From Melioribacteraceae bacterium (GTDB lineage Bacteria > Bacteroidota > Ignavibacteria > Ignavibacteriales > Melioribacteraceae): DNA of 64,000 nucleotides. Below the pieces are notes generated by a model. The model made no database searches. It was not told the DNA's origin and saw only the letters and a list, made by a program, of their open reading frames with translations. This document shows positions 45,034-55,069 of the stretch, one piece after another (positions within the stretch are counted from its first letter, which is position 1; every line of letters begins with the position of its first letter). Made by a program: the position numbers and the translations under genes. The stretch covers positions 62,001 to 126,000 of the forward strand of contig JAIPBD010000002.1 in the NCBI GenBank assembly GCA_021739765.1, written 5' to 3'.

Positions 45034-46530
45034 TTATTTTTTAGAGGATTTGATGTCGATTTTCGCTTCATTTGATTTTACTTGTCGGGCAAGCTCTGTT
45101 AATTGTTTATAATGTTCAAAGCGTTCCATAACTTCGCGAACATATTTAACTGTTTCCCTTCCTCTTGCAAATCCATGCTTAACAACTTCGTCATCATAAT
45201 ATTTTTCGTTGGATTTTTTTAGAAGGTAATTTTCAACATTCCCAAACCATAAATTTGGATTAGACTCATATTTTATTGCGAGGTTTCTTGCGTCGACAAT
45301 ATGCCCCGGTCCGATATTAAAAGATGCGAGAATAAATTTTATTCTTTCTTCAGCGTCTGCAATTTCGTCCTCCCAATACCTATCTAAAAACTGAATGTAT
45401 TTGACTCCCCCTTTCAAATTTTGGATTGGATCCGCCGGATTTACAACACCATAAATTTCGGCTGTTGCCGGCATTAGTTGCATAAGACCTTTTGCGCCGA
45501 CCCACGATTGCGCATCGGGATCAAACATAGATTCTTGATAAACTTGTGAAGCGAGCAGGCGCCAGTCCCAACCAATTGTGATTGCCAACTCTTTGATGAG
45601 ATCGTCGTACGGACTAATATTTCCGCCTGCGGTTACGAGGTAATCGCTCTTTTTTCTTTTACTGAAAGAATTGCGGTTTTTAAAATACTTGTTATAGATA
45701 ATGTAATAATCGGTTGACTTCCTAAATTCCTTTATCCAGAGATTAAGTTTTTCAAGAAATAGATGCGATGACTTCCTAACTGCCCAACCCGTTTTTTGAG
45801 GTAAAGAGACTGATGTTTCAACATCCAAATCCTGATAATAATCTTGGTAAAGATTGGCAATGTTCTCGTCGGCAACGGTAAATTCAATTTCACCATTCGC
45901 TACCATTTCAATTAGATTTTCAGTACTTAAATTTGAATCGGCTTCAACAATATTAATAATGCCGCCGATCTCATCAGATAAATTTTGTAAGCGCGTAACG
46001 TAAGCCGAATTTTTCCTGACGTGCACAGTTTTCCCATCCATGAGTATTGGATTTCTCAATAAACTTGCCGTAATATCATCCATGCGCATTTTTCGCCAAT
46101 TGTCGGGTCTTTTTTGAACCAACACTTGTTTGGTAAAATCAAAATGTTGAGTGAATTGAACATCTTTCTTTCGGGAATTTGTAATCGTCAGATTAAACGT
46201 AATTACATCTCCCTCACCTTCGTTAAGTTTCACAAACATCGATTCCAAGCCACCCCGAATCGCTTTTAGCTCGTAGTCCAGCTCATGATCATCCGCGAAT
46301 CTTTTCAATAATTCATATTCGAAACCCATCGTTTGACCACGATAAATAAAATAACTGTAAGCATTGTAACCGGTAATGGCTACTATTCTACCTCTTTTTT
46401 TGATTTGCTCCCAATCATTATCACTGCCGTATTCTGATTCGGAGGAGTCACCATCACAACCGGATACCATCATTCCTAAAATCAGAACAAAGCTGAAATT
46501 TCTAACGAGTAATTTGAGATTAAACTTCAT
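45034..46530 (-). CDS. mltF: Membrane-bound lytic murein transglycosylase MltF-like
   Basis: 498 residues from the ATG at 46530, chosen because it gives a lipoprotein signal (LILGMMVSGC, Cys25); an ATG 60 nt upstream would not. An N-terminal solute-binding-protein-like domain (about 40-300) is followed by an SLT domain (about 320-480) with the catalytic Glu in ASQVYQESMFDPDA and GAKGLMQLMPATAEIYG. This is the MltF layout, cleaving peptidoglycan to 1,6-anhydro-muropeptides in the periplasm. Downstream of the GH13 gene region but not clearly in its operon. Confidence 0.9.
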   Translation of the reverse strand: MKFNLKLLVRNFSFVLILGMMVSGCDGDSSESEYGSDNDWEQIKKRGRIVAITGYNAYSYFIYRGQTMGFEYELLKRFADDHELDYELKAIRGGLESMFVKLNEGEGDVITFNLTITNSRKKDVQFTQHFDFTKQVLVQKRPDNWRKMRMDDITASLLRNPILMDGKTVHVRKNSAYVTRLQNLSDEIGGIINIVEADSNLSTENLIEMVANGEIEFTVADENIANLYQDYYQDLDVETSVSLPQKTGWAVRKSSHLFLEKLNLWIKEFRKSTDYYIIYNKYFKNRNSFSKRKKSDYLVTAGGNISPYDDLIKELAITIGWDWRLLASQVYQESMFDPDAQSWVGAKGLMQLMPATAEIYGVVNPADPIQNLKGGVKYIQFLDRYWEDEIADAEERIKFILASFNIGPGHIVDARNLAIKYESNPNLWFGNVENYLLKKSNEKYYDDEVVKHGFARGRETVKYVREVMERFEHYKQLTELARQVKSNEAKIDIKSSKK

Positions 46531-46602
46531 ATAAGTAGTTAAAATAAAATGAATTTTTCTAAAGCTATTGAAATAAGAGGGAAAAAACAATTTGTATATT
46601 TG

Positions 46603-48399
46603 CTAGAGTAGCTCCAAAATTAGAACCGAATTCGGAGGCAGATAGATTAGACTTTGTGATACATTTGCTTCATTCAGCGAATAAATCTCTGTGAAGGTTT
46701 TACCCTCAGAAAGAAGATTACTAAAATCCTTAAGTTCGATATCATTTCCATTATTAAAAAAACCGATCACTGTTTGTGAATCGTTTTTCCTTGATATCGC
46801 GAATATATTTTTCTTGTGATCGATATATTCAGTTTTTGTTGTACCACTTCTCAAGGCAGGATTTGTTTTTCGAACTTTGATTAATTGTTTATAATGATTG
46901 AGCAAGTTTTCGTTTTGGTTATTGGTGTATTCGCCAAATCCCTTTTTAAAGCTCGATTTACCATCAATTATTTCATTCGCGAAATTAAGATCGCTCCAAA
47001 GCATCGGTTTTCTGCAATGCGGATCATCGGCACCCCACATTCCAACTTCATCACCATAATAAATCATCGGTGAACCTTCATAGAAGAACTGAAAAGCGGT
47101 TATAAATTTTAAACGGTTGTATTCTTCACCGGTTGGTTTGCCCGGATTATACTCCGGATTATTCGCTCCCCCATCTTGATCATATTTACGGTTGGGATTT
47201 TTAATCATAGAAGAAAGTCGTTCTGTGTCGTGAGAATCCAATAAATTTTGGAGTAAATTTCTTGAATGAGCAGGATAAGTAATTTTTAGTTTCTCAAGTT
47301 TTTCCAAAAACTCGGGGAGTAATATTTTATGACTATCATCAGCGATCATATAATCGTTTACTGCAAACGCGAAGTTGTAATTCATCAAAGCGTCGAATGG
47401 TTTGTTCTCACCGACAAAATCCGGTGATAACTCCCAAAGTTCTCCGATCATTATCGCTTCCGGGTTAATTCCTTTTACATGTTTTCTCAGATCATTCCAA
47501 AATCCGAGTGGAACTTCACGGGCAACATCAAAACGCCAGCCATCAACCCCATCTTCCGGATCGCCATCACCGTTTGGGTCCATCCATCTTTCAACGGATT
47601 TAAAAATGTATTTCTTCACTTCACTATTCAGATCATGCTCATTTCGATTGAATTCCGGTAAAGATTTAATTCCCCACCATCCTTCGTAATTAAATTCGTT
47701 TTCTTCGGTATCTGGATTATCAAATTCATGAACTATATACCAATCGGCAAATTTTGATTTATTCTGTTTCTTTATCAAATCCTTAAACGCCCAGAATTCA
47801 GTACCGGAATGATTAAATACTCCATCAATAATAATTCTGATATTTTTTTTATGGAATTCTTTAATCAATTTTAAGAATAAACTGTCTGCAGAGGTCCAAT
47901 TCCAGGAAGTGTAATCAGTAGCATTTTCGGAAGTAATTACTTTATTATCTAATTCCGGATCGGGTCCAAAATTTACATCTATGTGATGAAAAGTTGAGCC
48001 ATCATATTTATGAAGCGAAACGGCATCAAAAACCGGATTGAAATACACGGCTTCAACGCCCAAATCGACTAAATAATCTAATCGGTTAAGAACGCCCTGA
48101 AGATCGCCGCCATATCTTCGGTAGTAAATGTCTTTTATATTTCCATTTTTATCTTTATTCCATTCCTCGGCCTCAAACCAATTTCCTTCCCAATCAGAAA
48201 TTGTCCAATTTTCGGGAAAATCATTTTGATTATAAAACACTTTCTCCACGGTCGGATCATTTGTGGAATCACCATTTGCAAATCTTTCAGGAAATATCTG
48301 ATACCAAACTATCCCTTCTGCCCAAGTTGGGTAATTACTCTGCGCAAAAAGGTTGGTTGTATTTATTATCAATAACGCAAGCAGACAAGTTAATTTCAT
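46603..48399 (-). CDS. Secreted GH13 alpha-amylase family enzyme
   Basis: 598 residues. Signal peptide 1-19 (to LFA). GH13 barrel with all four conserved regions: DGVFNHSG near 192-199, DGWRFDVARE with nucleophile Asp291, MIGELWE with acid/base Glu320, and LLDSHDTERL with Asp391. Domain order and the YGGDLQGVLNRLDYL segment resemble cyclomaltodextrinase/neopullulanase-like enzymes. It probably degrades alpha-glucans in the periplasm or outside. ATG overlaps the rmlD stop as ATGA. Confidence 0.92.
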   Translation of the reverse strand: MKLTCLLALLIINTTNLFAQSNYPTWAEGIVWYQIFPERFANGDSTNDPTVEKVFYNQNDFPENWTISDWEGNWFEAEEWNKDKNGNIKDIYYRRYGGDLQGVLNRLDYLVDLGVEAVYFNPVFDAVSLHKYDGSTFHHIDVNFGPDPELDNKVITSENATDYTSWNWTSADSLFLKLIKEFHKKNIRIIIDGVFNHSGTEFWAFKDLIKKQNKSKFADWYIVHEFDNPDTEENEFNYEGWWGIKSLPEFNRNEHDLNSEVKKYIFKSVERWMDPNGDGDPEDGVDGWRFDVAREVPLGFWNDLRKHVKGINPEAIMIGELWELSPDFVGENKPFDALMNYNFAFAVNDYMIADDSHKILLPEFLEKLEKLKITYPAHSRNLLQNLLDSHDTERLSSMIKNPNRKYDQDGGANNPEYNPGKPTGEEYNRLKFITAFQFFYEGSPMIYYGDEVGMWGADDPHCRKPMLWSDLNFANEIIDGKSSFKKGFGEYTNNQNENLLNHYKQLIKVRKTNPALRSGTTKTEYIDHKKNIFAISRKNDSQTVIGFFNNGNDIELKDFSNLLSEGKTFTEIYSLNEANVSQSLIYLPPNSVLILELL

Positions 48400-49310
48400 T
48401 TTAATGCTATTTGTTTAATTATTCCAAAAGTTTCTTCCAACGAATGTGGTTTGTAATCGAGTTCTGATTCTGCCTTATGATTAAGCAAGCCCGAATTTAA
48501 GGGCCGAACCGCAAGCCACTCAAGTTCATCCGATTTGATCGGAGTGATAAGCGTTTTATCGAGATCGAAATAATCAGCAATTCGTTTAGTAAATTCGTAT
48601 CGATTCAGTAATTCTTTTCCACCAATATTAAAGATGCCACTGATATTATTTTCAATCGATGAAAAAACTGCTTCTGCAATATCTTCCGTAAAACTGGGAT
48701 TATTAAATTGATCATCAACTATTCTGATAGGTTCATTTTTGCTTAGTTTATCTACCACCCATCTCACGAAATCTAACTTACCGTATAACGCCGGCCCATA
48801 TAAAACGTTGATTCTAAAAATTGTGTAGTTATCAAAAGTTGTTTTAATTGCATTTTCGCTCGCAAGTTTTGAGCGACCGTAATAGCTGACCGGATTAGGA
48901 GTATCGCCCTCTTTGTAGGGTCCTTTTGCCCCATCGAAAATATAATCGGTGGAGAAATGTATTAAATGAGCATCGAGGGCAAGAGCATATTTCGCCAAAT
49001 ATTCCACCGAGGTTACGTTTATCCGCCAAGCTGATTCCTTGTCGGTCTCGTTTTTATCAACATTTGTAAACGCCGCGGAGTTAATTATAAAATCCGGGAA
49101 AAAACTATTTAATAAACTTTTCACTTCAGATTTAATTCCAATATCGATTTTCGTATAATCAACATTTTGAATAAACGACTCATCCTCAAAGGAGGCACAA
49201 AACAATTCGAACTCCGGACGTTTAAGAAAAAACTCAACTAAACGCTGCCCAAGCATACCGTTGGAACCTATTATCAAAATTCTCTTTTTTCTAATTCCAT
49301 TTAAGTGCAT
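48396..49310 (-). CDS. rmlD: dTDP-4-dehydrorhamnose reductase-like protein (RmlD)
   Basis: 304-residue SDR of the RmlD family, reducing dTDP-4-keto-L-rhamnose to dTDP-L-rhamnose. NAD(P) motif GSNGMLGQRLVEF near 15-27, STDYIFDGAKGPYKEGDTPNPVSYYGRSKLASE with the catalytic Tyr/Lys pair YGRSK. ATG at 49310; the conserved fold starts at about residue 8, so a slightly later start is possible. rfbC lies at 52047, but rmlA and rmlB are not in the window. Confidence 0.87.
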   Translation of the reverse strand: MHLNGIRKKRILIIGSNGMLGQRLVEFFLKRPEFELFCASFEDESFIQNVDYTKIDIGIKSEVKSLLNSFFPDFIINSAAFTNVDKNETDKESAWRINVTSVEYLAKYALALDAHLIHFSTDYIFDGAKGPYKEGDTPNPVSYYGRSKLASENAIKTTFDNYTIFRINVLYGPALYGKLDFVRWVVDKLSKNEPIRIVDDQFNNPSFTEDIAEAVFSSIENNISGIFNIGGKELLNRYEFTKRIADYFDLDKTLITPIKSDELEWLAVRPLNSGLLNHKAESELDYKPHSLEETFGIIKQIALK

Positions 49311-49459
49311 GTAATTCTCAATAATTTATAAACGCAAAATAGCATTAAAAGATATTAATAATCTGCAGTTCATGTGGGTGAATTTTACATGATAATTAAT
49401 GTCTGATAATTTTCTTATTCTTACTTAATCAAAAAATAATAATTAAGTGACTTAATAAG

Positions 49460-50590
49460 ATGAAAATAGGAATTACTTGTTACCCCACATACGGCGGCAG
49501 CGGTGTTGTTGCCACCGAGCTCGGTAAAGAATTAGCCAATATCGGGCATGAAGTGCATTTTATCAGCTACGCGCTTCCTCACAGGCTTAAAGCATTTGTG
49601 GAAAATATCTACTTTCATGAAGTTGAGATTAGCAGTTACCCGCTTTTCGAACACCAACTTTATGGACTTTCACTCACCAGTAAAATGCTTGAGGTAATTG
49701 AGTTTGAAAACTTAGATATATTACATGTACATTATGCCATTCCTCACGCCACAAGCGCCTATCTGGCAAAACAAATAGTTAAAAAAAATGGGGGAAACCT
49801 TAAGTTTATTACAACTCTGCATGGTACGGATATTACACTTGCCGGTCTCGAACCTTCATTTTTACCATTAGTAAAATTTAGTATTGAGGAGAGCGATGGA
49901 GTTACCGCGGTGTCTCGTTTTTTAAAAGAAAAGACATTAACCAACTATCATATAGAAAAGGAAATTGAAGTAATACCTAACTTTATTGATACCGATATCT
50001 ATAAACCGATAGGCTGTCCCGATTTTTTACGACACATTGCGCCCAACGGTGAAAAACTATTGGTGCATACGTCAAATTTCAGACCGGTTAAAAGAGTTCC
50101 TGATGCAATAAGAATTTTATCGGAAGTTCGAAAACAGATACCGGCGAAATTGCTGCTGATTGGTGACGGACCCGATCGGTCGGAATGTGAACGGCTTTCG
50201 CGTGAACTTGGATTGCAGAAAGAAGTGATATTTCTAGGTAAGCAGGATAGTATTGTTGAAATTTTGAGCGGATGCGATATTTTTCTAATGCCGTCACAAT
50301 CCGAAAGTTTTGGTTTATCCGCGCTCGAAGCGATGGCTTGTGGTTTGCCCGTTGTATCCTCAAGTGTCGGTGGATTGCCGGAACTGATAATTCACAATGA
50401 AACGGGTTATATCGCGGAAATTGGTGATATTCAGAGAATGGCGAAATACACTTTAAATTTATTAAACAAACCAAAGATCTACGATAGCTTTTCAAAGAAT
50501 GGCATAAAACGGGCTGAGAAAATTTTTCACAAAGACCTTATTGTACCTAATTATGTCTCTTATTACGAAAAAGTGCTAAACCAGGATTAA
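49460..50590 (+). CDS. bshA: N-acetyl-alpha-D-glucosaminyl L-malate synthase BshA
   Basis: 376-residue GT4 glycosyltransferase joining GlcNAc from UDP-GlcNAc to L-malate, first step of bacillithiol synthesis. The N-terminus MKIGITCYPTYGGSGVVATELG and the LHVHYAIPHATSAYLAKQI and ESFGLSALEAMACGLPVV (E-x7-E) motifs are diagnostic for BshA. Length fits the family. ATG start without a clear strong Shine-Dalgarno. Monocistronic, between rmlD (divergent) and ugd (convergent). Confidence 0.95.
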   Translation: MKIGITCYPTYGGSGVVATELGKELANIGHEVHFISYALPHRLKAFVENIYFHEVEISSYPLFEHQLYGLSLTSKMLEVIEFENLDILHVHYAIPHATSAYLAKQIVKKNGGNLKFITTLHGTDITLAGLEPSFLPLVKFSIEESDGVTAVSRFLKEKTLTNYHIEKEIEVIPNFIDTDIYKPIGCPDFLRHIAPNGEKLLVHTSNFRPVKRVPDAIRILSEVRKQIPAKLLLIGDGPDRSECERLSRELGLQKEVIFLGKQDSIVEILSGCDIFLMPSQSESFGLSALEAMACGLPVVSSSVGGLPELIIHNETGYIAEIGDIQRMAKYTLNLLNKPKIYDSFSKNGIKRAEKIFHKDLIVPNYVSYYEKVLNQD

Positions 50591-50622
50591 AATAAAGGGA
50601 TGCTAACAAGAAAGGATTTTTA

Positions 50623-50654
50623 AGCTGAAATCGTTCGGGAATACGATTTCAGCT
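50623..50654. terminator. Bidirectional terminator between bshA and ugd
   Basis: AGCTGAAATCG (50623-50633) pairs perfectly with CGATTTCAGCT (50644-50654) around a 10-nt loop. T-rich before and A-rich after, it works for the convergent bshA (plus) and ugd (minus). Confidence 0.8.
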
Positions 50655-50724
50655 AAAAATTAGACTTATATTCCGAATCAACTATCCATTACAACATCAA
50701 GACGGCAAATTGTTAAGCGACAAA

Positions 50725-52050
50725 TTATTTTACAGGAATTCTTCCGATACTGTAATAAGTGTAACCGAGTTCAGCCATTTTTTCGGGATCGTAGACATTC
50801 CGACCGTCAAAAATGATTTTGTTTTTTAGTTTGGTCTCGATTTTGGAAAATTCCGGATTCCTGAATTCATTCCATTCCGTCAGAATCAACAATGCATCGG
50901 CATTTTCCAAATCACTGTATTGATCAGGTTTGTATTCAATTCGATCACCGAGATAAAATTTTGTGTTTTCCATCGCAGCAGGATCATAAGCGCTAACGGT
51001 CGCTCCTAATTCCAAAAGTCGATTAATAATTACAACTGCAGGAGCTTCCCTCATATCGTCTGTGTTTGGTTTAAATGCCAATCCCCAAACAGCGAAATGT
51101 TTTCCGGTTAAATCTTCTCCGAAATGATTAGTGATCTTTTTTACCAACACTAACTTTTGATCTTTATTTATCTTATCAACTTGGGCCAACAAGGTCATCT
51201 CCGAATGATTTTCGACAGATGTTTTTAATAAAGCATTCACATCCTTGGGGAAACAAGATCCACCGTATCCAATTCCCGGAAATAAAAACCTTTTCCCAAT
51301 TCTTGTATCGGCACCCATTCCTCTTCTTACCATATCCACGTTTGCTTCAACTGATTCGCAGAAGTTCGCGAGTTCGTTCATAAAAGTAATTCTCATTGCC
51401 AAATAAGAATTCGCGGCATATTTGGTTACTTCAGAACTTTCAGGCTCCATTATCAATATCGGATTTCCTTGTCTGACAAACGGTTCATAGAGATCACTCA
51501 TTATTTCCTTTACGTTTTCCGAAGTTGCGCCGATTACAATTCTGTCCGGTTTCATAAAGTCATCAACAGCATAACCTTCGCGCAAAAATTCGGGATTTGA
51601 AACAACTTCAAATCCGGTCTCAACATAACCATTTATAATTTTTGTAACGGCCTTTGCTGTTCCAACGGGAACGGTTGATTTATTTACGATGACTTTAAAT
51701 TCATAATTCGGATTATCTTTTAGAATCTTACCAATATCATCGGCAATACCAAAAACATACTTTAAATCTGCGGATCCGTCTTCGCCTTGCGGAGTTGGAA
51801 GGCAGAGAAAGATTACATCAGCTTCCAGGATCGCCGAGTTCAAATCATCAGTAAAATGTAATCTTCCCTTTTCGATGTTTCTTTTAAATAATAATTCCAA
51901 GCCTGGTTCATAAATCGGTACTTCTTTGTTGCGCAGTTTGCTAAGTTTTTGCTGATTGTTATCCACACAGATAACATCATTTCCCATTTCGGCAAAACAT
52001 GTCCCGGTTACTAATCCGACATAACCGGTTCCAATAACTCCTAATTTCAT
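50725..52050 (-). CDS. ugd: UDP-glucose 6-dehydrogenase
   Basis: 441 residues. Oxidises UDP-glucose to UDP-glucuronate with NAD. N-terminal Rossmann motif GVIGTGYVGLVTGTCFAEMG, EFLREGYAVDDFMKPDRIVIG, and the active-site Cys in GYGGSCFPKDVNALL. ATG start overlaps the rfbC stop as ATGA. Together with galE and rfbC it supplies nucleotide sugars for surface polysaccharides. Confidence 0.96.
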   Translation of the reverse strand: MKLGVIGTGYVGLVTGTCFAEMGNDVICVDNNQQKLSKLRNKEVPIYEPGLELLFKRNIEKGRLHFTDDLNSAILEADVIFLCLPTPQGEDGSADLKYVFGIADDIGKILKDNPNYEFKVIVNKSTVPVGTAKAVTKIINGYVETGFEVVSNPEFLREGYAVDDFMKPDRIVIGATSENVKEIMSDLYEPFVRQGNPILIMEPESSEVTKYAANSYLAMRITFMNELANFCESVEANVDMVRRGMGADTRIGKRFLFPGIGYGGSCFPKDVNALLKTSVENHSEMTLLAQVDKINKDQKLVLVKKITNHFGEDLTGKHFAVWGLAFKPNTDDMREAPAVVIINRLLELGATVSAYDPAAMENTKFYLGDRIEYKPDQYSDLENADALLILTEWNEFRNPEFSKIETKLKNKIIFDGRNVYDPEKMAELGYTYYSIGRIPVK

Positions 52051-52610
52051 TTTTTCTCCAATATAAATTTAAAATCTTGTTCAATTTCTTTAAATGGCTT
52101 TGCTTCCAGATCCTTTTCCGAAACTATTGCATCGCGAACATCCCAGTTTATTTTTAGATCATCATCATTGTATAAAATTGCTCTTTCATGATTCTTACTG
52201 TAAAAGTTTGTACACTTATAGGAAAAAACTGCTTCCTTAGAAAGTACCGCGAAGCCATGAGCGAATCCCGGTGGAATCCAGAACTGCTTGTTGTTTTCCT
52301 CCGACAAGATCTGTGTTTCGTGATGACCAAACGTCGGCGAGCCAAATCGAATATCGACGGCAACATCTAATACGACTCCGGAAACAACCGAGCAAAGTTT
52401 ACCCTGTGCAAATTCGCCGACTTGATAATGTAATCCGCGAATAGTTCCCCTTTTCGATCTTGATAAATTGTCCTGAACGAATGAGAGACTTACACCCAAT
52501 TCTTCGTATTTTTTTTGATTGAAAGATTCAAAAAAGTAACCTCGATCATCCTTAAACACATCAGGATATATAACTAAAAGACCTTCTATATCAAATTTTT
52601 CTATTTTCAT
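52047..52610 (-). CDS. rfbC: dTDP-4-dehydrorhamnose 3,5-epimerase
   Basis: 187-residue cupin of the RmlC family. The signature FKDDRGYFFESFNQKKYEE, the catalytic His region RGLHYQ, and the PPGFAHGFAVLS segment are present. ATG start; it follows galE with a 1-nt gap and overlaps ugd. Third step of dTDP-L-rhamnose synthesis, complementing rmlD at 48396. Confidence 0.95.
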   Translation of the reverse strand: MKIEKFDIEGLLVIYPDVFKDDRGYFFESFNQKKYEELGVSLSFVQDNLSRSKRGTIRGLHYQVGEFAQGKLCSVVSGVVLDVAVDIRFGSPTFGHHETQILSEENNKQFWIPPGFAHGFAVLSKEAVFSYKCTNFYSKNHERAILYNDDDLKINWDVRDAIVSEKDLEAKPFKEIEQDFKFILEKK

Positions 52611-52611
52611 G

Positions 52612-53586
52612 TTAATATTTTTGATTGTTGTGCCAGTTCCAGGCGGTTTGGATGATACTTCTCAAATCATGTTTCGGTGACCATCCTAAAATACTTTTCG
52701 CTTTTTTATTATCTGCAACCAATACTGCCGGATCACCTGCCCGTCTGCCGACAACATCAAACGGCACACTTTTACCGGTAAGCTCTTCCACGGTTTTGAT
52801 TATCTCAAACACAGAATTTCCTTCACCCGTTCCCAGATTAATGACATTAGATTCTTTATTAATTTTTAAATACTCAAGTGCAAGAATATGTGCGTCTGCC
52901 AAATCATTGATATGAATATAATCTCGAACACAAGTTCCATCTTTTGTTTCATAATCATCTCCAAAAACCAACAGCTTTTCGCGTTTCTGCATAGCTGTGA
53001 ATAGAGCAAGGGGAATTAAGTGTGGCTCGGGATCATGACTTTCACCTATTTCACCATCCGGATCTGCGCCTGCGGCATTAAAATATCTCAGAGCACAATA
53101 ATTAAGACTGTGGGATTGAGAATAATCCTCAAGCAGAAACTCAATTATCCGTTTAGTTTTTGCGTAAGGGTTAATCGGATTGACAGGTTCGTTCTCAGAA
53201 ATTGGAACTCTTTCCGGATTCCCATAAAGAGAACATGTAGAGGAAAAAACAAAATTTTCAATCTTATTTTGAACAACGGCGTCAATCAGGTTGATGCTTC
53301 CGATAACATTATTATGATAATACATTGAAGGATTTTCGACTGATTCACCAACATAAGCAAATGCAGCAAAATGAACAACAGCGTCAATTTCCTCCTTTTG
53401 AATAATATCAAACAGTTTATCTCTATCCGTAAGATCCACGTTTACAAATGAGGTTTTGGGATGAATTGATTCTTTATGACCGCGGCTGAGGTTATCTAAT
53501 ACTAAAACTTCCTTGCCGGATGAAGCCAGTTTTTTTACAAAATGAGATCCAATATATCCGGCGCCACCGGTCACAAGGGTTTTCAT
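52612..53586 (-). CDS. galE: UDP-glucose 4-epimerase
   Basis: 324-residue extended SDR. NAD motif GGAGYIGSHFVKKL at the N-terminus, SSTCSLYGNPERVPISE with the catalytic Ser/Thr area and NPYAKTK with Tyr and Lys, and the RYFNAAGADPDGEIGE substrate segment. Interconverts UDP-glucose and UDP-galactose. ATG start. First gene of galE-rfbC-ugd. Confidence 0.95.
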   Translation of the reverse strand: MKTLVTGGAGYIGSHFVKKLASSGKEVLVLDNLSRGHKESIHPKTSFVNVDLTDRDKLFDIIQKEEIDAVVHFAAFAYVGESVENPSMYYHNNVIGSINLIDAVVQNKIENFVFSSTCSLYGNPERVPISENEPVNPINPYAKTKRIIEFLLEDYSQSHSLNYCALRYFNAAGADPDGEIGESHDPEPHLIPLALFTAMQKREKLLVFGDDYETKDGTCVRDYIHINDLADAHILALEYLKINKESNVINLGTGEGNSVFEIIKTVEELTGKSVPFDVVGRRAGDPAVLVADNKKAKSILGWSPKHDLRSIIQTAWNWHNNQKY

Positions 53587-53656
53587 ATCTATCTTTTTTT
53601 ATATTATAACAACTCAAAATATAAATCAATCATGGTAAAGATTCTTATAAGATTAT

Positions 53657-55066
53657 TTATTTCGCCAACCTCATATTGAAATTAAACCTTAATTTCCCTT
53701 TTAATTCCATTAAAAATAAAACTAAAACCGGTAGATGCTGAATATAAATAAACCCGCTCCAGATAATATTTAACTGATATAGTGGCAGCAAAACCACATA
53801 TAATAGGATTGAATAAAATGGTGTTATTACCAGAAATGGTAATAACCATATATAGTACCATGGAAATTGAGTCGGACTAATCAGAAACATCCAAATTACA
53901 GCGAGAGTAAAGAATCGAAACATTTTTACTTCTGATTCCGGTTTCTTCAACAGGAGAAACACAAAAATGATAACGTATATAGCCAGAACAACATACCTTG
54001 CGGAACAATGTGGACATGTTAGTTTCAGAGAAAAAATATCCGAGAAGAATCTGGTTAGATAAATAATAATATGAAAAACAGCGTCGTTGTTGTACCATGA
54101 TTGTGAATATTTTACTATTCCCAAATCATTCCCGAAGTTATTTAGAAACATGGGCAAGTAAAATACAACCAGTAAAAATGCAAGCACGAGTCCGGACTTC
54201 ATCACACGATTAAATGAAAAATCACCTCTGTTTAGAAAGGGAAATATTATAATCGGCCAAACTTTAACCGCGGCGGCAATCGCAACAAATGTTGCCGAAA
54301 GGAAAACTCGCTTTTTGTAATAGAGTAGGATTGATAAGAGGACAAAAGGGAGTATTAGTATATCCATGTGACCGGAATTGTAAATTTCATGCAACAGAAT
54401 GGGATTCAACCAGTAAATAATTATAAATTTTTTGCTGATTGAAAAATGAGTTATCAGTAAAAACAACAAATAAAAAACTGAACAATCCACTAATGCCAGC
54501 ATTAACTTCCAGACTGTTACGTTGAATGGACTTAGTAGATATGACACCGCAAAAAAGACTTGTGAAATAGAAGGATAAATTGACTTTATATGAGGATGAT
54601 TGATCCTCTCAAGAATTACTCCCGCTTCTGACTTTAGAATTTCAAATACTTCTTTATCATTCGGATTAGCTACTTCATCATCAATAACTTCTTTTGGACT
54701 GTACTCAAATGGATTGATAAAATTTGCCGTAACAGCCCCATCCCAAAGATACCGGTTGAAATCATCTTCCTGAATCGGTTCTGAAAAGGAAAGCAAAATT
54801 CTGAGAATAATGCCAAATCCAAAAATTGCTCCAATCATTTTTTCGAGAGTAATCCTCTTGAACAAAATATAAATAACAGAAGCGAGGAAAATAATTCCAA
54901 CAATAATTCGGATAGTAACCAGTTCAACTATTTTTGAATCATCCGGATTTGCTTGGTAAGTCAGTTCGGACGAATAGATTAGAACATATACAGTATAAAT
55001 TATAAGTGAGAAAAAAATAAGCAAAAGTGGAATCGGGTACTTTTCCGTGAAGATTTTTACCGACAC
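53657..55066 (-). CDS. Polytopic membrane glycosyltransferase, GT-C type (putative)
   Basis: 469 residues with about 11 transmembrane segments. A conserved acidic motif follows the second or third segment (EDDFNRYLWDGAVTANFINPFEYSP), in the first large outer loop, as in GT-C enzymes that use polyprenyl-phosphate sugars (for example GT87-like mannosyltransferases). Substrate and acceptor unknown. ATG start, 3 nt after the GH63 stop, so it is the last gene of the zwf operon. Confidence 0.7.
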   Translation of the reverse strand: MSVKIFTEKYPIPLLLIFFSLIIYTVYVLIYSSELTYQANPDDSKIVELVTIRIIVGIIFLASVIYILFKRITLEKMIGAIFGFGIILRILLSFSEPIQEDDFNRYLWDGAVTANFINPFEYSPKEVIDDEVANPNDKEVFEILKSEAGVILERINHPHIKSIYPSISQVFFAVSYLLSPFNVTVWKLMLALVDCSVFYLLFLLITHFSISKKFIIIYWLNPILLHEIYNSGHMDILILPFVLLSILLYYKKRVFLSATFVAIAAAVKVWPIIIFPFLNRGDFSFNRVMKSGLVLAFLLVVFYLPMFLNNFGNDLGIVKYSQSWYNNDAVFHIIIYLTRFFSDIFSLKLTCPHCSARYVVLAIYVIIFVFLLLKKPESEVKMFRFFTLAVIWMFLISPTQFPWYYIWLLPFLVITPFYSILLYVVLLPLYQLNIIWSGFIYIQHLPVLVLFLMELKGKLRFNFNMRLAK

Positions 55067-55069
55067 AAT

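Noticed and set aside
46531-46590. Upstream ATG for mltF
   Set aside because: It would bury the lipoprotein signal behind 20 extra residues.
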